64,000 nt of DNA. Origin: Flavobacteriales bacterium (GTDB lineage: Bacteria; Bacteroidota; Bacteroidia; Flavobacteriales_D; Crocinitomicaceae). Of this stretch, positions 60,947 through 64,000 are shown one piece after another. A program made the translations under genes and the position numbers. The notes under the pieces were generated by a model that ran no database searches, had not been told where the DNA came from, and saw nothing but the letters and a program-made list of their open reading frames with translations. The DNA lies in contig CANFRV010000012.1 of assembly GCA_947449575.1 (NCBI GenBank), positions 1 to 64,000 of the forward strand. Direction: 5' to 3'. Position 1 is the stretch's first letter. Each line of letters opens with the position of its first letter.

Positions 60947-62989
60947 ATGAATAGTAAAACAAATAATCTACTTATGAAAACATTTTTGTTACTAGTTCAA
61001 ATTTTAGTATTCGCAGCGTGCAGTGTTGCTCAAGGTCAATATTCTAGTTCAAACAAAAAAGCAATCGCTCTGTTTGAAGAAGGAATGCAAATGGGAAATA
61101 CAAAAGACCTTAAAACGGGATACCCAAGGTTTCAAGATGGAATCAACATCCTACTCAAATCTATTGAGAAAGACCCTAAATTTTGGGAACCCTATATTCT
61201 TATTGCGGAATTTTATGAGGCATTGGGTAAAAATAAAGAAGCTATTCAATATTTTGAAATGACCTTAGCTATAAATCCTAATCATAGCTCCACTGGAAGT
61301 ACTTTTTTTTACTTAGCTAATTCTCAAAAACTTATAGGAGATTATGAAGGAGCTATTAAAAATTTAGACTTTTACATTAGTAATCGCAACGCAAATCCTG
61401 ATATGGTCAATCAGGCTTACTTGATGAGAGAAGATTGTCTTTTCGCACAGGAGGCCATGAAAAACCCTCTTCCATTTACGCCAATTAATATGGGACAAGG
61501 CGTTAATACTGCTGATCCAGAGTATTACCCAACAATTACTGTGGATGGAAAAACAATTTTATTTACTAGAAGAATTGATGATGCGCGAGTTCCGGTCTAT
61601 AAAGAACAAGAAGATTTTTACGTTTCGCAACTGAGTGATAAAAACATTTGGGGAACTGCTGTTGCAATGCCTTCAAATATTAATACCTTGTTAAACGAAG
61701 GTGCTCCAACTATTTCTGCAGATGGACGTTCTCTTATTTTTGTTGCTTGTTCTGGTCAATCAGATGATGCTGACTACGGAGAAGGAAGAACGGGAAAAGG
61801 AAGTTGTGATATTTTTTACACTAAAAAACTAGGAAATCGTTGGTCAGATCCTGTTAACTTGCCAGGAAATGTTAATTCTTATTCGTGGGAGTCTCAGCCG
61901 TCACTTTCATCGGATGGAAAAACACTTTACTTTATCAGAAGGGTGAGTAAAAAAGGGGAAATGCCAAATTCTGATATTTTTGTTGTGCACCTAAAGGAAA
62001 ATGGATATTGGGGCACTCCTGAACGATTACCTTCGATAATTAATACCGAACATGAAGAAGAATCTGTGTTAATTCATCCAGATGGAAGAACATTATATTT
62101 TGCTTCTAGAGGACATGTAGGTATGGGAGGTTCTGATTTATACATGTCTCATTTAGAAGATAATGGCACTTGGACAAAACCTCTTAATTTGGGTTATCCG
62201 ATCAACACATTAGCAGATGAAAATTCATTAATGGTTTCTCCAGATGGTGAAATTGGTTTCTTTGCTTCAAATCGAGGGGGTGGTTTTGGAGATTTGGATA
62301 TTTATTGGTTTAATATGCCAGAAAATTTACGTCCAACGAAAACTTTGTATTTTGAAGGAAAAGTATTTGACGTGACAAATAATAAACCGCTTGCTGGTAA
62401 ATTTAGATTGATTGATCTAAAAACAAGTAAGGAAGTGATTTATTCAGAAGCAGATGCAACCAATGGCGAATTTATGGTCTCACTTCCCGTAAATTGCGAC
62501 TATGCTTTAAACGTATCGTTCCCAGGTTATAATTTCTTCTCTCAAAATTTTAACATGACAAATCCAGAAGGATTGGAAGCTGTTCACATGGATGTACCCA
62601 TGATTCCTATTACTAGTTCACAACCCACAATCCTAAAAAATGTGTTTTTCGACTTAGCAAAAGCAACCTTAAGAACGGAATCATTTGTTGAATTAAATAA
62701 ACTTCGTGACTGGTTACTCTTAAATCCTACGATTAATATAGAATTGGGCGGGCATACAGATACACGAGGTGATGCAACAGAAAATCAAGTCTTATCAAAC
62801 AATCGTGCGAAAGCAGTGTACGATTATTTAATTAACCAAGGAATTGTTGCCACACGATTATCATTTATTGGGTACGGTGAAACCGTTACTATTAATTCTG
62901 ACGCTGATATCGCCAAACTTTCGACTGAAAAATTGAAAGAAGCAGCGCATCAGGAAAATCGTAGAACTGAATACAAAATCATTAAATAG
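60947..62989 (+). CDS. porE: PorE-like lipoprotein: TPR, PD40 propeller, carboxypeptidase-like and OmpA domains
   Basis: A 680-residue outer-membrane lipoprotein. Signal and lipobox (LVFAAC) are near residue 25. TPR helices (about 40-170, FWEPYILIAEFYEALGKNKE) are followed by a PD40 beta-propeller (PTITVDGKTILFTRRIDDAR, PTISADGRSLIFVACSG, PSLSSDGKTLYFIRR), a carboxypeptidase-regulatory-like domain (LYFEGKVFDVTNNKPLAGKF) and an OmpA domain (IELGGHTDTRGDATENQVLS). This order and length match PorE of the T9SS. Paralogues of similar layout exist, so the symbol is tentative. An internal ATG at 60974 is an alternative start. Confidence 0.75.
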   Translation: MNSKTNNLLMKTFLLLVQILVFAACSVAQGQYSSSNKKAIALFEEGMQMGNTKDLKTGYPRFQDGINILLKSIEKDPKFWEPYILIAEFYEALGKNKEAIQYFEMTLAINPNHSSTGSTFFYLANSQKLIGDYEGAIKNLDFYISNRNANPDMVNQAYLMREDCLFAQEAMKNPLPFTPINMGQGVNTADPEYYPTITVDGKTILFTRRIDDARVPVYKEQEDFYVSQLSDKNIWGTAVAMPSNINTLLNEGAPTISADGRSLIFVACSGQSDDADYGEGRTGKGSCDIFYTKKLGNRWSDPVNLPGNVNSYSWESQPSLSSDGKTLYFIRRVSKKGEMPNSDIFVVHLKENGYWGTPERLPSIINTEHEEESVLIHPDGRTLYFASRGHVGMGGSDLYMSHLEDNGTWTKPLNLGYPINTLADENSLMVSPDGEIGFFASNRGGGFGDLDIYWFNMPENLRPTKTLYFEGKVFDVTNNKPLAGKFRLIDLKTSKEVIYSEADATNGEFMVSLPVNCDYALNVSFPGYNFFSQNFNMTNPEGLEAVHMDVPMIPITSSQPTILKNVFFDLAKATLRTESFVELNKLRDWLLLNPTINIELGGHTDTRGDATENQVLSNNRAKAVYDYLINQGIVATRLSFIGYGETVTINSDADIAKLSTEKLKEAAHQENRRTEYKIIK

Positions 62990-62992
62990 AAT

Positions 62993-63970
62993 ATGAATTT
63001 CCTTCGCCTTATTCGACCTATAAATTTATTAATCATTGCTTTTACGATGTATAGCACGCGTGTATTTTTATACGTGTATGAACATTTTTTTGAAACACAA
63101 TTATTTGCGAAGGAAGGTGAAAGTTTTGATTTCTTCTTATTGGTTTTTTCAACAATTCTAATTGCAGCAGCGGGAAACATAATCAATGATTATTTCGATG
63201 TAAAAGCAGATCGAATTAACAAACCAGAGAAACTTATTATTACAAAGTATATCACAAGAAGATGGGCTATCCTGAATCATTGGATTTTGAATGGTATTGC
63301 CTTCTCGATTGCCGTCTATTTAAGTGTCCGAAATCAAACGTTCTGGTATGTTTTTATTCATCTATTATCAATAAATTCTCTTTGGTTTTATAGTATGTCT
63401 TTTAAAAGAAAACTGTTGATTGGAAATATTACCATCGCATTTTTAACCGCTTTAGTTCCCGTGTTATGTGGTGTTCATTTTTATATTCAAAGCCAATTCC
63501 CTTCGGGTGAAATACAAGAAACAGCTACACCTATCTCCTACTGGATATACCATTTATTGAACCACGGCCATTATATTTTCATTTTAGCTTTTTTTGCTTT
63601 TACAACCAATTTAGCAAGAGAAATAATAAAAGACATTGAAGATATTGAAGGCGATAAAGTATTACATTCAAGAACATTACCAATTATTTACGGAGCGCAA
63701 AAATCGAAATTAATAGCGGGAATTATACTTTTCTTATCACCCATTTTCTTTATAATCTTATTTCTATTGAAATTAAAAAATGACGGTTTATTTTTTCAAA
63801 ATTTACTCATATTTTTACCTGTCGTAATTTCTTTATTTTTAAATATAGTATCTGCTTTACTTCTTATTAAATCAGTTACTCGTAAAGAATTAAAAACGGT
63901 CGAACTTTTTGTGAAACTAGCAATGTTTATGGGGTTATTACTACCCTTTTATTGGATACTTATTTCGTAA
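62993..63970 (+). CDS. UbiA-family prenyltransferase (GGGP synthase-type partner)
   Basis: A 325-residue membrane prenyltransferase with about nine helices. The first Asp motif is NDYFDVKADRINKPEK (Asp66, Asp69, Asp73) and the second is DIEDIEGDKVLHSRTLPI. In Bacteroidota these proteins are annotated as geranylgeranylglycerol-phosphate geranylgeranyltransferase; the real acceptor is not settled. It starts 4 bases after the PorE-like gene and its stop overlaps the next ATG. Confidence 0.9.
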   Translation: MNFLRLIRPINLLIIAFTMYSTRVFLYVYEHFFETQLFAKEGESFDFFLLVFSTILIAAAGNIINDYFDVKADRINKPEKLIITKYITRRWAILNHWILNGIAFSIAVYLSVRNQTFWYVFIHLLSINSLWFYSMSFKRKLLIGNITIAFLTALVPVLCGVHFYIQSQFPSGEIQETATPISYWIYHLLNHGHYIFILAFFAFTTNLAREIIKDIEDIEGDKVLHSRTLPIIYGAQKSKLIAGIILFLSPIFFIILFLLKLKNDGLFFQNLLIFLPVVISLFLNIVSALLLIKSVTRKELKTVELFVKLAMFMGLLLPFYWILIS

Positions 63971-64000
63971 TGATTAAAAACAAAAAATTAATTTTAGGTT
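63970..64000 (+). CDS. maf: Start of a probable Maf-family nucleotide pyrophosphatase (partial)
   Basis: The ATG at 63970 overlaps the prenyltransferase stop (TAATG). Ten codons remain, reading MIKNKKLILG. Maf proteins begin with a LILGSxSPRR motif, and maf commonly follows this prenyltransferase in Bacteroidota. The rest is outside the window. Confidence 0.55.
   Translation, partial: MIKNKKLILG

Noticed and set aside
1-64000. tRNA, rRNA, insertion sequence or prophage
   Set aside because: I saw no cloverleaf-like sequence, no conserved rRNA stretches and no transposase, integrase or phage structural proteins. A tRNA search tool could still find something I missed by eye.

Overview
The window looks like the chromosome of an AT-rich, aerobic or microaerobic member of the Bacteroidota, most likely order Flavobacteriales and possibly Crocinitomicaceae (Fluviicola-like). 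The evidence is: five proteins with type IX secretion (T9SS) C-terminal sorting domains; Bacteroidota-type promoters (TTTG, about 17-23 nt, TAnnTTTG); a fused CcoN-CcoO cytochrome oxidase; a DUF3822-RsmD-CoaD cluster; a PorE-like TPR/PD40/OmpA lipoprotein; and long intergenic AT tracts. I found no rRNA, tRNA, CRISPR array, transposase or prophage genes. The family-level placement is inference.

Layout. 1-3.1 kb: loosely packed accessory genes (secreted SUMF1-fold protein, zinc-ribbon protein, small lipoprotein) and a decayed reading frame. 3.1-7.9 kb: a compact run led by a Crp/Fnr-type regulator and holding a YgaP-type membrane protein, a DUF6132 protein, an HMA domain protein, two tandem single-domain rhodaneses, a 72-residue Cys-containing membrane protein, an OsmC-family protein, a DUF983 protein and a rhodanese-thioredoxin fusion lipoprotein. 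This resembles a persulfide or sulfane-sulfur handling module. 8-19.9 kb: a TauE-like exporter, HemN, and a full cbb3 oxidase locus (CcoI, CcoS, CcoNO, CcoQ, CcoP, CcoG, CcoH, DsbD_2-like membrane protein). A palindromic Crp/Fnr-type site sits at the right distance upstream of ccoS for an activated promoter. 20-25 kb: a two-CxxCH lipoprotein, class I fumarase, a CDF metal transporter and L-2-hydroxyglutarate oxidase.

25-34.5 kb: mostly minus strand. It has a cysteine-less TlpA-like protein, CoaD, RsmD, DUF3822, an OmpA-like protein, a 750-residue secreted protein of unknown family and a T9SS protein, with a RecD2-like helicase on the plus strand. 35-44.7 kb: an amino acid permease, a solitary ParD antitoxin without a toxin, a TlpA-family thioredoxin, and two tandem paralogous surface proteins with a collagen-like segment. 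One of these is broken by two compensating frameshifts. An AAA/DUF4143 ATPase follows. 44.9-51.4 kb: Ffh, a HutD-like protein, an acyltransferase, an ATP-cone/nuclease fusion, a T9SS protein, a TPMT-like methyltransferase and a DUF4440 protein.

51.4-59.7 kb: two outer-membrane uptake loci facing each other. On the plus strand a small His/Cys-rich protein precedes a TonB-dependent receptor, probably for a metal. On the minus strand a cobalamin riboswitch leads a tightly overlapping four-gene operon: a DUF4465 protein with a T9SS tail, a BtuB-like receptor, a BtuG-like beta-propeller lipoprotein, and an unrecognised surface protein with a T9SS tail. I read this as a vitamin B12 capture system whose soluble components are put on the surface by T9SS rather than only as lipoproteins, and it is the most interesting system in the window. 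59.8-64 kb: a small helical protein, QueE, the PorE-like protein, a UbiA-family prenyltransferase and the first codons of a probable maf gene.
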